Assembly (NCBI GenBank): GCA_964572225.1 | Contig: CAZNFR010000025.1 | Coordinates: 1-44,174 of the forward strand | Length of the DNA: 44,174 bases | Reading direction: 5' to 3' | Source of the DNA: CAZNFR01 sp964572225 | GTDB lineage: Bacteria; Bacteroidota; Bacteroidia; Bacteroidales; GCA-2748055 | Shown here: positions 1 through 7,200 of the stretch, in pieces | How positions within the stretch are numbered: the first letter of the stretch is position 1 | How the letters are laid out: the number at the start of each line of letters is the position of its first letter | Translations under genes and position numbers: made by a program | Notes under the pieces: model-generated | The model's input: the letters and a program-made list of their open reading frames with translations, nothing else | The model's database searches: none | Told to the model about the DNA's origin: nothing

Positions 1-406
1 CGGTATGGTTATCAATATCAATAGCGGCCAGGCCTCCGATTTCCAGGCCCCATTTAGCCCTGTTGGAACAACCGGACCAGTACCAGCCAACCCCGGGAGT
101 CTTTTTCCCGGATTTGCTCACGTAGCTTGGATCAAATGCAATGGCATAGCGGCCACTCCCCTGGGACAAGGTGAACTCTTTGTTGAAGGAGAGAAAATCA
201 AAAGGCTTCTCAAACTGTTGACGATATCGTTGTTCTTTATGTTTTCCGTATCTTGCAAGCTGTAGAAAGTTAATCCGCCCACGAATAGACATAAAAAGGA
301 TGAGTGTTTCTATCAGAAACGATCTCCTCCACAGGTTAATATTTGGTAATTTGTCTATCATGCTGGAAATGAGTACTTTATAAGGTTTTTGTTCCCTGAT
401 GGTCAT
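1..406 (-). mobile_element. Partial IS4-superfamily DDE transposase, cut by the left window edge
   Basis: Reading the minus strand from an ATG at 406 gives an open frame of about 135 codons that runs off position 1 without a stop. The peptide begins MTIREQKPYK and contains ARYGKHKEQRYRQQFEKP, followed by GSGRYAIAFDPSYV and GVGWYWSGCSNRAKWGLEIG. The Asp in AIAFDPSYV, in a hydrophobic strand after a basic N-terminal region, fits the first catalytic Asp of an IS4-type RNase H-fold transposase. An in-frame stop lies 12 nt before the ATG, so this is the first usable ATG. The C-terminal part with the other catalytic acids is outside the window, so I cannot tell whether the element is intact. The inverted repeat that ends it should lie between 407 and about 565 but was not identified. 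Confidence 0.75.
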
Positions 407-458
407 AACTTTAACAGATTGTGGTTAATCTATTAAGTTACTGATTATCAGGGACTTA

Positions 459-473
459 ACTAAATTATTTAGT
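459..473. repeat. Short perfect inverted repeat beside the transposase start
   Basis: ACTAAAT and ATTTAGT flank a single central base upstream of the transposase ATG at 406. It could belong to the terminal region or promoter of the insertion element. The neighbouring DNA (407-565) is AT-rich and otherwise shows no gene. Assigning it as the IS end would need the other end of the element. Confidence 0.3.
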
Positions 474-565
474 CACTTATTTCATTGAAAATCAGATTTT
501 TATGTCAAAATTTAACGAACCATTGATTATATGGATTTGGGTTTTAAAATTTGGATTTAGGAAAA

Positions 566-1663
566 TTATTTTTCTTTCAGGTTTATGTAGCATTTTTGAG
601 GAGCTTTGATGTTTATGTGAGGCAGGTCTTCACCGGAGGAAGTTTTAAAATAGCTATGCATTTCATTTTCATTCCGATTTAGGGTCTTAATCCCAGACCC
701 TGGCAAAGGGAGGTTTACCATCGCATCTTTATAATAATAGATATCTGCCTTGTAGTCGGTGTCCCGGGTTATAAAAAGATTGAGATCTGCGTATTCCGTA
801 AGGATATCGATTCTGCAAAATTCCCTGCTGATCCGATCAAGAGTTAAATCCCCAAAATTCATCTCCGCGATGAGTTCGCATTTTACCTCTTCGATCCAGA
901 TCTGGCTGAAATTCGAAGTTACTTTTGTGTTTAGGGCCTTTCCGATGAAGTACTTGTCCCTGCGTGTATCGATGTTCAATATATCCACATCATCAATGTT
1001 AAGCGTGGATGATTTGGAAATGATTCTCAGTTTTTCTGCCCTCGAGATATCGAGATCTCCGTATGAGATCAGCAGGGTTGCATCGCTTATCTGATTTATG
1101 ATCGCACTTCCAAAACTCTGCTCAATCCTGGCTTCCCCACTAATGCTGTTAATTTTCATGTCTCCGTTTGAAAGGCTGATGTTGATCTCACCCCGGAGAT
1201 CATCAATGTAGATGTCTCCAAATTTATTGATAATGTTAAGGTTTATATTTTCAGGTGTATAGACACGGTAATTTACCTCAAGGGTATTCTTTCCGGGAAT
1301 AATTTGTTCAGAAAGATTCCTAAGTTCGTTCATCAGTTGATTTCCGCTGGTTCCAAAATCACTATTCGCTGAAATATAAAATTTGGAAGAGGTGAAATCT
1401 ATTTCTATCCCTCTTTTAATTTTACTCAGTCTGGACACACTGTTTGAGTTTAAGATTATCTCCACTTCAAAACGGACGGAATCTTTTCTCCAGGGTGTGA
1501 CATGAACCTTTCCGTATTTATTGTTAACCTCCACGGTGGTTTCAGGAAAGACTTTGAAGGATTTAACTTTCAATTCCCGGTCGGTAAAGGTCTGTGCACT
1601 TAATGATTCTCCCGCTAGAAGGCCGATTACGAAGGCAATTGCAAGATGATATTTATATCTCAT
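566..1663 (-). CDS. Exported DUF4097-like beta-repeat protein, last gene of a sigma/anti-sigma operon
   Basis: This 365-residue protein has a clear signal peptide (hydrophobic residues about 8-20, likely cut after LSA at 23). The rest is rich in short beta strands of the type VEVNNKYGKVHVTPW, NKFGDIYIDD and NFGDLTLDR repeated along the chain. That pattern is characteristic of the DUF4097 putative adhesin, or right-handed beta-solenoid, family. It follows the anti-sigma gene by 40 nt on the same strand. DUF4097 proteins often sit beside ECF sigma/anti-sigma pairs in Bacteroidota, so a role as target or accessory of an envelope-stress circuit is inferred. No catalytic motif is visible and the biochemical function is unknown. 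Confidence 0.72.
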   Translation of the reverse strand: MRYKYHLAIAFVIGLLAGESLSAQTFTDRELKVKSFKVFPETTVEVNNKYGKVHVTPWRKDSVRFEVEIILNSNSVSRLSKIKRGIEIDFTSSKFYISANSDFGTSGNQLMNELRNLSEQIIPGKNTLEVNYRVYTPENINLNIINKFGDIYIDDLRGEINISLSNGDMKINSISGEARIEQSFGSAIINQISDATLLISYGDLDISRAEKLRIISKSSTLNIDDVDILNIDTRRDKYFIGKALNTKVTSNFSQIWIEEVKCELIAEMNFGDLTLDRISREFCRIDILTEYADLNLFITRDTDYKADIYYYKDAMVNLPLPGSGIKTLNRNENEMHSYFKTSSGEDLPHINIKAPQKCYINLKEK

Positions 1664-1703
1664 ATGAATGTATCATTAAATAGGTATTTTGGGAATACCC
1701 TTG

Positions 1704-2255
1704 TTACATGCTTTTCAATTCTTTTTGTGTGGGTTCCTCTTCCCTGAACTCCTTCAGAAGATCCTCAAGTATCTCTATTTTAAGTCTGTAATTCTGTATC
1801 ATGGCTTCAATAACCTCATCATTGGCAACATTATCTTTCAGATCTGTTTTCAGATCCCGGTAAATACTATCCAGTTCCTGGATATCATTTTTCACCTCGT
1901 TCTCCAGTCCGGGAAAATTTGAAAAGAAAGGCCTCAGTTCCTGTAGTTTTGAGTCAACCAGATTGTTATAGTAAAACTCTGCGTCTTTCAGTTCTGGAAT
2001 GAGCTCGTAAATGTTTTCATTACTCCCGGCCATCTGCCTTTCCTTTTTCAGATCCCGTAACTCGTGAAAGGTATAGGAAGCAAAGAAGATCAGGATCACA
2101 GCGGCTGCTCTCCACAAATACTTAACCCAGGGTTTGGAGGGTTTGTCTGACTTCCCGGCCGTTCCAGAGATTTTGTCCCAAAGATGTTCTCCAGGTTGGA
2201 ACACATCAAATTCTTCCTTGTTGTTCCTTACAAATTCTTCAAATCTGTCTTTCAT
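1704..2255 (-). CDS. Putative membrane-bound anti-sigma factor
   Basis: The 183-residue protein has a soluble N-terminal part (1-45), one predicted membrane helix around 46-63 (YLWRAAAVILIFFASYTF) and a C-terminal part rich in charged heptads that looks like coiled coil (about 85-175). The first 17 nt of the gene overlap the end of the preceding ECF sigma gene, which suggests translational coupling. This topology and position match an anti-sigma factor that holds its sigma at the inner membrane. There is no zinc-binding HxxxCxxC motif, so it is not a ZAS-type anti-sigma. The function is inferred from context and topology only. Confidence 0.65.
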   Translation of the reverse strand: MKDRFEEFVRNNKEEFDVFQPGEHLWDKISGTAGKSDKPSKPWVKYLWRAAAVILIFFASYTFHELRDLKKERQMAGSNENIYELIPELKDAEFYYNNLVDSKLQELRPFFSNFPGLENEVKNDIQELDSIYRDLKTDLKDNVANDEVIEAMIQNYRLKIEILEDLLKEFREEEPTQKELKSM

Positions 2256-2799
2256 GGTTCGTGGTTAGAATTTCCTTTACTTTTTTTCTTGCTTTCATAT
2301 ACTGGGTTTTCGAAGTTGATTCCGAAATACCCATAATTTCAGAGATCTCTTTATGGTCATACCCTTCAAGAAGATACAGACTTAAAACAACCCTGTAGCC
2401 TTCGGGAAGGCTGAAAATAGCCGACCTAACCTTTTCTGCCTGCAGCTGGATATCGGACAGGTCGGGTTCCTCATTCTCATGATTTTCCTCGGGTACCTGA
2501 TCGTATAAAAAGAGGTCGGGTGTTTTTTTATTTAATTTGTTTATGCAGGTATTCACTACTATCCTCTTTGTCCAGGCTCCAAAGGATGAATCATATCTAA
2601 AAGTGTCAAGTTTATCAAAGATCGATGTGAATGCTTCCTGTAGAGCATCTTCGGCTTCTTCCCTCCGATTGAGAATCCTCATGCAAACGTTGAACATCGC
2701 CCGGGAATAGAGGGAATATAGTTCGTATTGCGCCCTCCTTTTGCCCGATTTGCTCAGCTCAATGATCTCTTTGTGGATATCCTTATAATTTTCTTTCAA
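2239..2799 (-). CDS. ECF-type RNA polymerase sigma-70 factor
   Basis: The 186-residue protein has sigma region 2 at about 22-90 (EAEDALQEAFTSIFDKL, then FGAWTKRIVVNTCIN) and region 4 at about 122-178 with a helix-turn-helix (HKEISEIMGISESTSKTQ). There is no region 3, which defines the ECF class. The chosen start is a TTG at 2799: no ATG or GTG lies in frame between the upstream stop and this codon, and the next Met is at residue 35, inside region 2. It is the first gene of a three-gene unit with the anti-sigma and DUF4097-like genes. A candidate ECF promoter just upstream suggests autoregulation. Confidence 0.9.
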   Translation of the reverse strand: MKENYKDIHKEIIELSKSGKRRAQYELYSLYSRAMFNVCMRILNRREEAEDALQEAFTSIFDKLDTFRYDSSFGAWTKRIVVNTCINKLNKKTPDLFLYDQVPEENHENEEPDLSDIQLQAEKVRSAIFSLPEGYRVVLSLYLLEGYDHKEISEIMGISESTSKTQYMKARKKVKEILTTNHERQI

Positions 2800-2826
2800 G
2801 AGTGAAAAAGCTTTACATTAAACAAT

Positions 2827-2849
2827 GACAGTAACTTTTTAATCAGGTT
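2827..2849 (-). promoter_or_regulatory. Candidate ECF-type autoregulatory promoter
   Basis: On the minus strand CAACCT (AAC at 2849-2847) is followed, after 17 nt, by TGTCAT (GTC at 2829-2827). An AAC -35 core and a GTC -10 core separated by about 16-17 nt is the general pattern of ECF sigma promoters. Transcription would begin near 2820, about 20 nt before the TTG start of the sigma gene. A small inverted repeat (ATCAGG, TTG, CCTGAT; 2842-2856) overlaps the -35 region. The rest of 2800-3009 is AT-rich with no gene. The assignment is by eye and the motifs are short. Confidence 0.35.
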
Positions 2850-3009
2850 GCCTGATAAGATAAAAAAATTGAAAAAAAATAAATAGGAGTAAGTGGCTGA
2901 TAATTAACCGTATAATTTGTGCGTGGGATTAATTAATCGTGAATTGCATGAGCAAAGACCATTCCTAAAGTGGAAATTTTCAGAAATATTTACTAAAAAA
3001 CGAAAGAAA

Positions 3010-4626
3010 TTAAGTTTCGCTTCTATTCTCTGATCGTTTGTTAATTATTGCGCCTACGAATGTATATAATAGAAGGAAAATTCCGGTGAAAGTGCTGATT
3101 CTGCCTATATAATCTCCATATTTTGTATAAAAGGTAAGTTCATGATTGGCATAAAGAACCTGTTTAAGACCTTCTCTTTCCCACCAGCCCAGTTTCTGAA
3201 GGACATCTCCCCGCTGATTAAAAAAGGAGGAAATTCCTGTGTTGGCTGAACGAGCGATACTTCTTCTGTTTTCAATCGCTCTGAGTGAGCTGAAGCTGTT
3301 ATGCTGCCTGTATCCGGGAGTATCTCCCCACCAGCCGTCGTTGGTAATCACGAAGATAAAATTGGCACCTGCGTCCTCCACATACCCGGTTACAAACTCC
3401 CCAAAGATCGATTCATAGCAAATTACCGGACCCACCCTGATGCTGTCGTCCGGTGAGGGAAAGGCTTCACGGTAATCCTGTGTGCCATGGGATCTGAAAG
3501 TCCCACCCAGTTTTAGGGTAAGTTGTCTCAGAAATCCCAGATATTCGGCATAAGGCATTTTTTCTACTCCAACAACCAGTTCAGATTTATGATAAACAGG
3601 TATGTCTGTTGTTCGATCTATTTGCAATGCAGAGTTAAAGGAATCATAATATTTACCCTCTCTGTAGGGTCTTGCCGTTAATGAGGCCTCTGCCCCGGAA
3701 TCATATAACTGAAGAGTGGTAGCTCCGATAATGATCTTTAGTTGTGGAAAGCGATAAACAAGTTGTTTCAACCTTCTTATATCCTTGTGCTCATTTAAAT
3801 TCTCCAGCCAAACCCTGTCGTTCATAAAGGTTTCAGGAGCAACAAAATAATCGGTATTCGCAGTAATATGATCATCGGCAATATTCATGAGAATATCCAT
3901 TTGTCCCTCCGGACTCATATCATTAAACTTGAGGTATGGATCAATATTAGGCTGGGCAACCACAATTTCATAGGGTTCCCCCTTGTCGGCATAATGGGTA
4001 TACCTCACAAGGGAAACGGTAACCGGAACAGCAATAAGGAGCAGGGTAAGAAGTGTCTCTGTGCTTAACAATCGCTGGTGTTGTCCCGACAGTACTTTCC
4101 TTAGAAATTTATAAAGCAGCAGATTCATGGACAAAACCCAGAATGTTCCGCCCAGGGCACCCGTATATTCATACCACTGCACGAATTTATAATCGTAGGC
4201 AAAGCCGTTTCCTAAATTGAGCCAGGTCCAGGAAATTTCCGCATTGAGATAAAGGAATTCAAAGGCTGTCCAGTAAAAAATCAGTGAAAAATAGCCGAAT
4301 CCTCTCCCTAGCTTTCTTAGGGTAAGGGTGAAAAGCCAATAGGGGAGTGTCATAAAAAGAGAATTCACCAGGACAGCGGTAATCATTCCGGCAAAACTGG
4401 CATTTTTTATCCACCAGGTTGCAAGAATATTCCAGATCAAAAAGCCAAGAAAGGGCAGCCAGAACCAGGCTTTTCCCCTGAAATTTGATTCGATCTGGGA
4501 TTCAGTAACCCAAAGCATAGGAATAAAGGCAAAGAACAATAAGAATCCAGACCCCCAGGAATACCATGCAGGAACAAAAAGAAGTCCGGAAAGAATACTC
4601 AGAAAAATCTTGTTCTTAAAATTCAT
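3010..4626 (-). CDS. lnt: Apolipoprotein N-acyltransferase
   Basis: This inner-membrane enzyme transfers a fatty acyl chain from phospholipid to the N-terminal cysteine of lipoproteins. The 538-residue protein has about six hydrophobic helices before residue 205, then a nitrilase-like periplasmic domain, then a final membrane helix near 508-528. The expected catalytic Glu-Lys-Cys set is visible: Glu265 in VAPETF, Lys347 in YHKSELV and Cys403 in VICYESIF. The length is typical of the family. It starts at an ATG and stands alone, with the divergent LysE gene on one side and the sigma operon upstream of it on the other side (end to start). The lipoprotein adaptor of the RND pump in this window would be a natural client class. 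Confidence 0.93.
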   Translation of the reverse strand: MNFKNKIFLSILSGLLFVPAWYSWGSGFLLFFAFIPMLWVTESQIESNFRGKAWFWLPFLGFLIWNILATWWIKNASFAGMITAVLVNSLFMTLPYWLFTLTLRKLGRGFGYFSLIFYWTAFEFLYLNAEISWTWLNLGNGFAYDYKFVQWYEYTGALGGTFWVLSMNLLLYKFLRKVLSGQHQRLLSTETLLTLLLIAVPVTVSLVRYTHYADKGEPYEIVVAQPNIDPYLKFNDMSPEGQMDILMNIADDHITANTDYFVAPETFMNDRVWLENLNEHKDIRRLKQLVYRFPQLKIIIGATTLQLYDSGAEASLTARPYREGKYYDSFNSALQIDRTTDIPVYHKSELVVGVEKMPYAEYLGFLRQLTLKLGGTFRSHGTQDYREAFPSPDDSIRVGPVICYESIFGEFVTGYVEDAGANFIFVITNDGWWGDTPGYRQHNSFSSLRAIENRRSIARSANTGISSFFNQRGDVLQKLGWWEREGLKQVLYANHELTFYTKYGDYIGRISTFTGIFLLLYTFVGAIINKRSENRSET

Positions 4627-4761
4627 ATGAAAGCTTAACTTTTAAAAGGAAAGGATTGTTTGATACAATGGGATTACAAAATAAATCATTTATAGGAGAA
4701 ATTGAGAAGATTTGTTGACTTTAAAATTAGCAGGGTGAAACTATAGCTTAAAAATGAGTGT

Positions 4762-4769
4762 TAACTTTG
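4762..4769 (+). promoter_or_regulatory. Candidate Bacteroidota -7 element (TAACTTTG) for the LysE-type gene
   Basis: TAACTTTG matches TAnnTTTG, the -7 element used by the Bacteroidota primary sigma factor. It lies 59 nt before the ATG at 4829. No good TTTG -33 element is visible at the expected spacing. Confidence 0.42.
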
Positions 4770-4828
4770 TATCAAGAAGCTGATCTGCAATTATTAAATA
4801 CTGTGCCTCCAAATTTGAGAACCATTTC

Positions 4829-5455
4829 ATGGAGATAGAACTTTTCTGGAAAGGATTTATTGTTGGACTGATGGTCTCCATTCCTTTGGGCCCGATCGGG
4901 GTGCTTTGTGTTCAGCGAACCCTGAACAAAGGCAGGAGATCCGGTTTTATCTCAGGAATGGGCGCATCGGTGGCAGATACCCTCTTTTCCATTGTAGCGG
5001 GTCTGGGGGTTCTTTATATTATCAGTTTTGTAAGGGAGAATCAGTTTTGGATTCAACTTGTCGGCGGACTGATCATCATTTTTCTTGGGATTCATATTTT
5101 TTATACCAACCCGGTCAGACAGATCAAAATGCAACGACTAAACAGGAACAGACTATCTCAGGATTTCTTTTCCGTTTTCCTACTTACCATTTCGAATCCC
5201 ATGGCTATCTTCTTTTTTTTAGCCATTTTTGCCGGGATCAAGGTTGCCTCAGGCCCCATCCGGATTGACAGACTTAGTTTGTTGACTCTGGGCGTTCTGG
5301 CAGGATCGGCAAGCTGGTGGTTTCTCCTGAGCGGATTTGTGAATTTTTGGAGACATCGTTTCCGCCTCAGGATCATCTGGTGGCTGAATAAGGTTGCAGG
5401 AGTGGTAATATTCCTGTTGGGATTATTCACGATTTTGAGTATCTGGATCTTATAA
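4829..5455 (+). CDS. LysE/RhtB-family exporter
   Basis: The 208-residue protein is almost entirely hydrophobic with about six membrane helices. The N-terminus carries GLMVSIPLGPIGVLCVQRTL, the conserved Pro-Gly-Pro region of LysE/RhtB amino-acid exporters, followed by a helix with ASVADTLFS. The second half contains FLLTISNPMAIFFFLAIF, also typical, where Asn-Pro recurs in the third repeat. Length matches the family. The substrate cannot be read from sequence; export of amino acids or related small metabolites is the family role. It is monocistronic, between divergent lnt and convergent SOD. Confidence 0.87.
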   Translation: MEIELFWKGFIVGLMVSIPLGPIGVLCVQRTLNKGRRSGFISGMGASVADTLFSIVAGLGVLYIISFVRENQFWIQLVGGLIIIFLGIHIFYTNPVRQIKMQRLNRNRLSQDFFSVFLLTISNPMAIFFFLAIFAGIKVASGPIRIDRLSLLTLGVLAGSASWWFLLSGFVNFWRHRFRLRIIWWLNKVAGVVIFLLGLFTILSIWIL

Positions 5456-5459
5456 AAAA

Positions 5460-5487
5460 ACCGGCTCAGAAAACTTCTTGTGCCGGT
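5460..5487. terminator. Weak stem-loop between the convergent LysE-type and SOD genes
   Basis: ACCGGC (5460-5465) can pair with GCCGGT (5482-5487) around a 16-nt loop, followed on the plus strand by AATTTTAAT. It sits just after the LysE-type stop, inside the gap between converging genes. The stem is only 6 bp and the U tract is broken, so this is a tentative terminator. Confidence 0.35.
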
Positions 5488-5518
5488 AATTTTAATAATA
5501 CTTTCGCGTAAAACTAAC

Positions 5519-6229
5519 TCAGACCATTTCATATCTTTTTTCCACAAATCTCCAGTCAATCACTTTCATAAAGGCGGAAATATATTCCGTTCTCCGGTTT
5601 TGGTAATTGAGATAATAGGCATGTTCCCAAACATCAATACCTAGTAAAGGAAAACCCTTGTCGACAGCTACATCCATTAAGGGATTATCCTGATTAGTAG
5701 TTTGAGTGATCTTCAGGTTTCCTTTTTGAACAATTAGCCAGGCCCAGCCGGAACCAAAAACAGTTGCGGCTGCTTTGGAAAAATCATCCTGAAACTTATC
5801 AAAACTGCCAAACTCTTTTTCCAGCATTTTCATAAAAGAACCTGTCGCATTGGAACCACCCGGGGTCATATTTTGCCAATAGAGGTTATGATTATACCAA
5901 CCACCCCCGTTATTCCTGATAGAAAGAGATTTCTCACTGACATTCCTGAATATTTCTTCGGGTGAATCAGATTGTATACCCTCCTCTTTAAGCGCAGTAT
6001 TGAATTTGCTCGTATAACCCGCATGGTGTTTGGAGTAGTGCAGCTCCATTGTTTTAGCATCAATATAGGGTTCAAGGGCATCATAAGAATAGGAAAGCTT
6101 TTGTTGTTCAAATTCGCCCGATCCTGAAGTTTTCCGACCAGAAAAGGATTGGGATGCCATCGCTGGCCCTGAAAGGATTGCCCCAGCCCCGGCAAGTACC
6201 CCTGTTTTGAGAAATGTTCTTTTATCCAT
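5519..6229 (-). CDS. Superoxide dismutase (Mn/Fe family) with an export signal
   Basis: This enzyme dismutates superoxide to oxygen and hydrogen peroxide. The start chosen is the ATG at 6229, which gives 236 residues; the frame is open further upstream but that part has no SOD-like or signal-like character. The N-terminus MDKRTFLKTGVLAGAGAILS followed by GPAMAS resembles a Tat-type signal, with Lys-Arg instead of the twin arginines. Metal ligands expected for the family are His64 (ELHYSKHH), His114 (WYNHNLYW), Asp199 and His203 (DVWEHAYY). Gly-Gly-Gly near 108-110 and Gln180 in TNQDNP resemble the manganese or cambialistic type. No partner gene is adjacent. The signal suggests a periplasmic or membrane-anchored enzyme, which is an inference. 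Confidence 0.92.
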   Translation of the reverse strand: MDKRTFLKTGVLAGAGAILSGPAMASQSFSGRKTSGSGEFEQQKLSYSYDALEPYIDAKTMELHYSKHHAGYTSKFNTALKEEGIQSDSPEEIFRNVSEKSLSIRNNGGGWYNHNLYWQNMTPGGSNATGSFMKMLEKEFGSFDKFQDDFSKAAATVFGSGWAWLIVQKGNLKITQTTNQDNPLMDVAVDKGFPLLGIDVWEHAYYLNYQNRRTEYISAFMKVIDWRFVEKRYEMV

Positions 6230-6493
6230 GAGATTTTGATTTTGTTTACCTTGATAACAAAGCACTTTCTTTTTTGTTGAGGTCCATCTTGCATGCATTG
6301 ACTTTTGCCTAACCCTTCTTCCATTCGCATTTTTTTCCTGACAAATACATTGGAATCCTTTAGTTATTTGACAGAGCCGGGCTACCATTCATAACTATCA
6401 GGTAATTAGTAACATACACTCAATCCAGTTGAAATTAACAATTATTTAATATGGGTTTAAGATCAATTTTACTGACTTATTGTTTAGAGGCTG

Positions 6494-6501
6494 TACATTT
6501 G
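6494..6501 (+). promoter_or_regulatory. Candidate -7 element (TACATTTG) of the tetR-RND operon
   Basis: TACATTTG matches TAnnTTTG and lies 37 nt before the tetR ATG. The inferred transcription start near 6508 falls at the edge of the adjacent palindrome. The -33 region is weak. Confidence 0.45.
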
Positions 6502-6509
6502 TATAAAAA

Positions 6510-6524
6510 ATGACTCAAAGTCAT
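6510..6524. promoter_or_regulatory. Candidate TetR operator palindrome
   Basis: ATGACT, CAA, AGTCAT forms a perfect 6-bp inverted repeat with a 3-nt centre. It starts 8 nt after the candidate -7 element and ends 13 nt before the tetR ATG. A repressor bound here would cover the transcription start, which is the usual geometry of autoregulated TetR-family operators next to RND pump operons. Binding is inferred from position and symmetry only. Confidence 0.5.
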
Positions 6525-6537
6525 AATCTTTTAAACA

Positions 6538-7185
6538 ATGGGAATAAAAGAAAGAAAAGAAAGAGAAAAAAGGCAAAGAAAGGAAATGATCATAAATGCC
6601 GCCCAGCAGGTTTTTTTTACCAAAGGAGTAAACAATACAACCATGGATGACATTGCCCAGCAGGCTGAATTAGCCAAAGGGACCCTCTACCTTTACTTCA
6701 ATACCAAGGAAGAACTTGAATACGGTATTTGCATGAAAGGGACCAATATGATGATGGATAAGATGCTGGAGGTTGTCGAAGATTCTGACACCGGTCTTGA
6801 GAATCTTCTTGCGGTTGGATGGGCATTCATTGATTTTTCGAGAAAGGAGCCCGATTTTTTCAATTTTATAATGATGTTTCAGAATGTGGAATTGAAACAG
6901 CTTAATATACCCATGGAAGAAATTGAGGCTTATTTTCTGGAACAATCACCTCTCAAACTTATTCACGATCTCGTACTCAAAGGGGTGAGTGACGGGTCCA
7001 TCAGAAGTGACCTTCCCTCTAATGATATTGCAACCACCCTTTGGTCACAAATGATGGGTTTATTGATTGTTCAGCAATACAAAAAGGAAATTTATGAGAT
7101 TTTCAAAGTAGACCGGGACCAGGTTTTAAAAACCAATTTTGAAATAATTATCAATGGCATCGCGGGTCCCAATAAGAATAAATAG
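6538..7185 (+). CDS. TetR/AcrR-family transcriptional regulator of the RND pump
   Basis: The 215-residue protein has a very basic N-terminus and a TetR DNA-binding domain at about 17-62 (INAAQQVFFTKGVNNTTMDDIAQQ split over two helices, then AKGTLYLYFNTKEEL). The C-terminal part is the helical ligand-binding and dimer domain, with no recognisable ligand signature. It is followed after 15 nt by the TolC-type gene, so it is the first gene of the pump operon. A palindrome over the predicted promoter suggests self-repression released by a pump substrate. Length is normal for the family. Confidence 0.92.
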   Translation: MGIKERKEREKRQRKEMIINAAQQVFFTKGVNNTTMDDIAQQAELAKGTLYLYFNTKEELEYGICMKGTNMMMDKMLEVVEDSDTGLENLLAVGWAFIDFSRKEPDFFNFIMMFQNVELKQLNIPMEEIEAYFLEQSPLKLIHDLVLKGVSDGSIRSDLPSNDIATTLWSQMMGLLIVQQYKKEIYEIFKVDRDQVLKTNFEIIINGIAGPNKNK

Positions 7186-7200
7186 GATAGATCAAAATCA

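Larger units (their letters stand above)
6230..6537. other. 308-bp intergenic region between divergent SOD and tetR
   Basis: No gene is supported here. An open minus-strand frame up to 6388 is an upstream extension of the SOD frame and has no recognisable protein character. The tetR-proximal end holds a TACATTTG box at 6494-6501 and a palindrome at 6510-6524, listed separately. No TAnnTTTG box for the SOD gene was found. Confidence 0.6.

Noticed and set aside
5..265. 86-residue plus-strand ORF at the left edge
   Set aside because: It lies opposite the transposase fragment, whose minus-strand reading gives a recognisable DDE region, so this is a shadow.
2842..2856. ATCAGG-TTG-CCTGAT inverted repeat before the sigma gene as a separate operator
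   Set aside because: Arms are short and it overlaps the -35 candidate. No regulator gene nearby is known to bind it, so it is noted only with the promoter.
5460..5487. Strong terminator between LysE-type and SOD genes
   Set aside because: The stem is only 6 bp with a 16-nt loop and a broken T tract; kept as a low-confidence feature only.
6230..6388. N-terminal extension of the SOD frame to 6388
   Set aside because: It precedes a good signal peptide, is rich in Lys/Arg/Cys without structure, and would displace the signal from the N-terminus.
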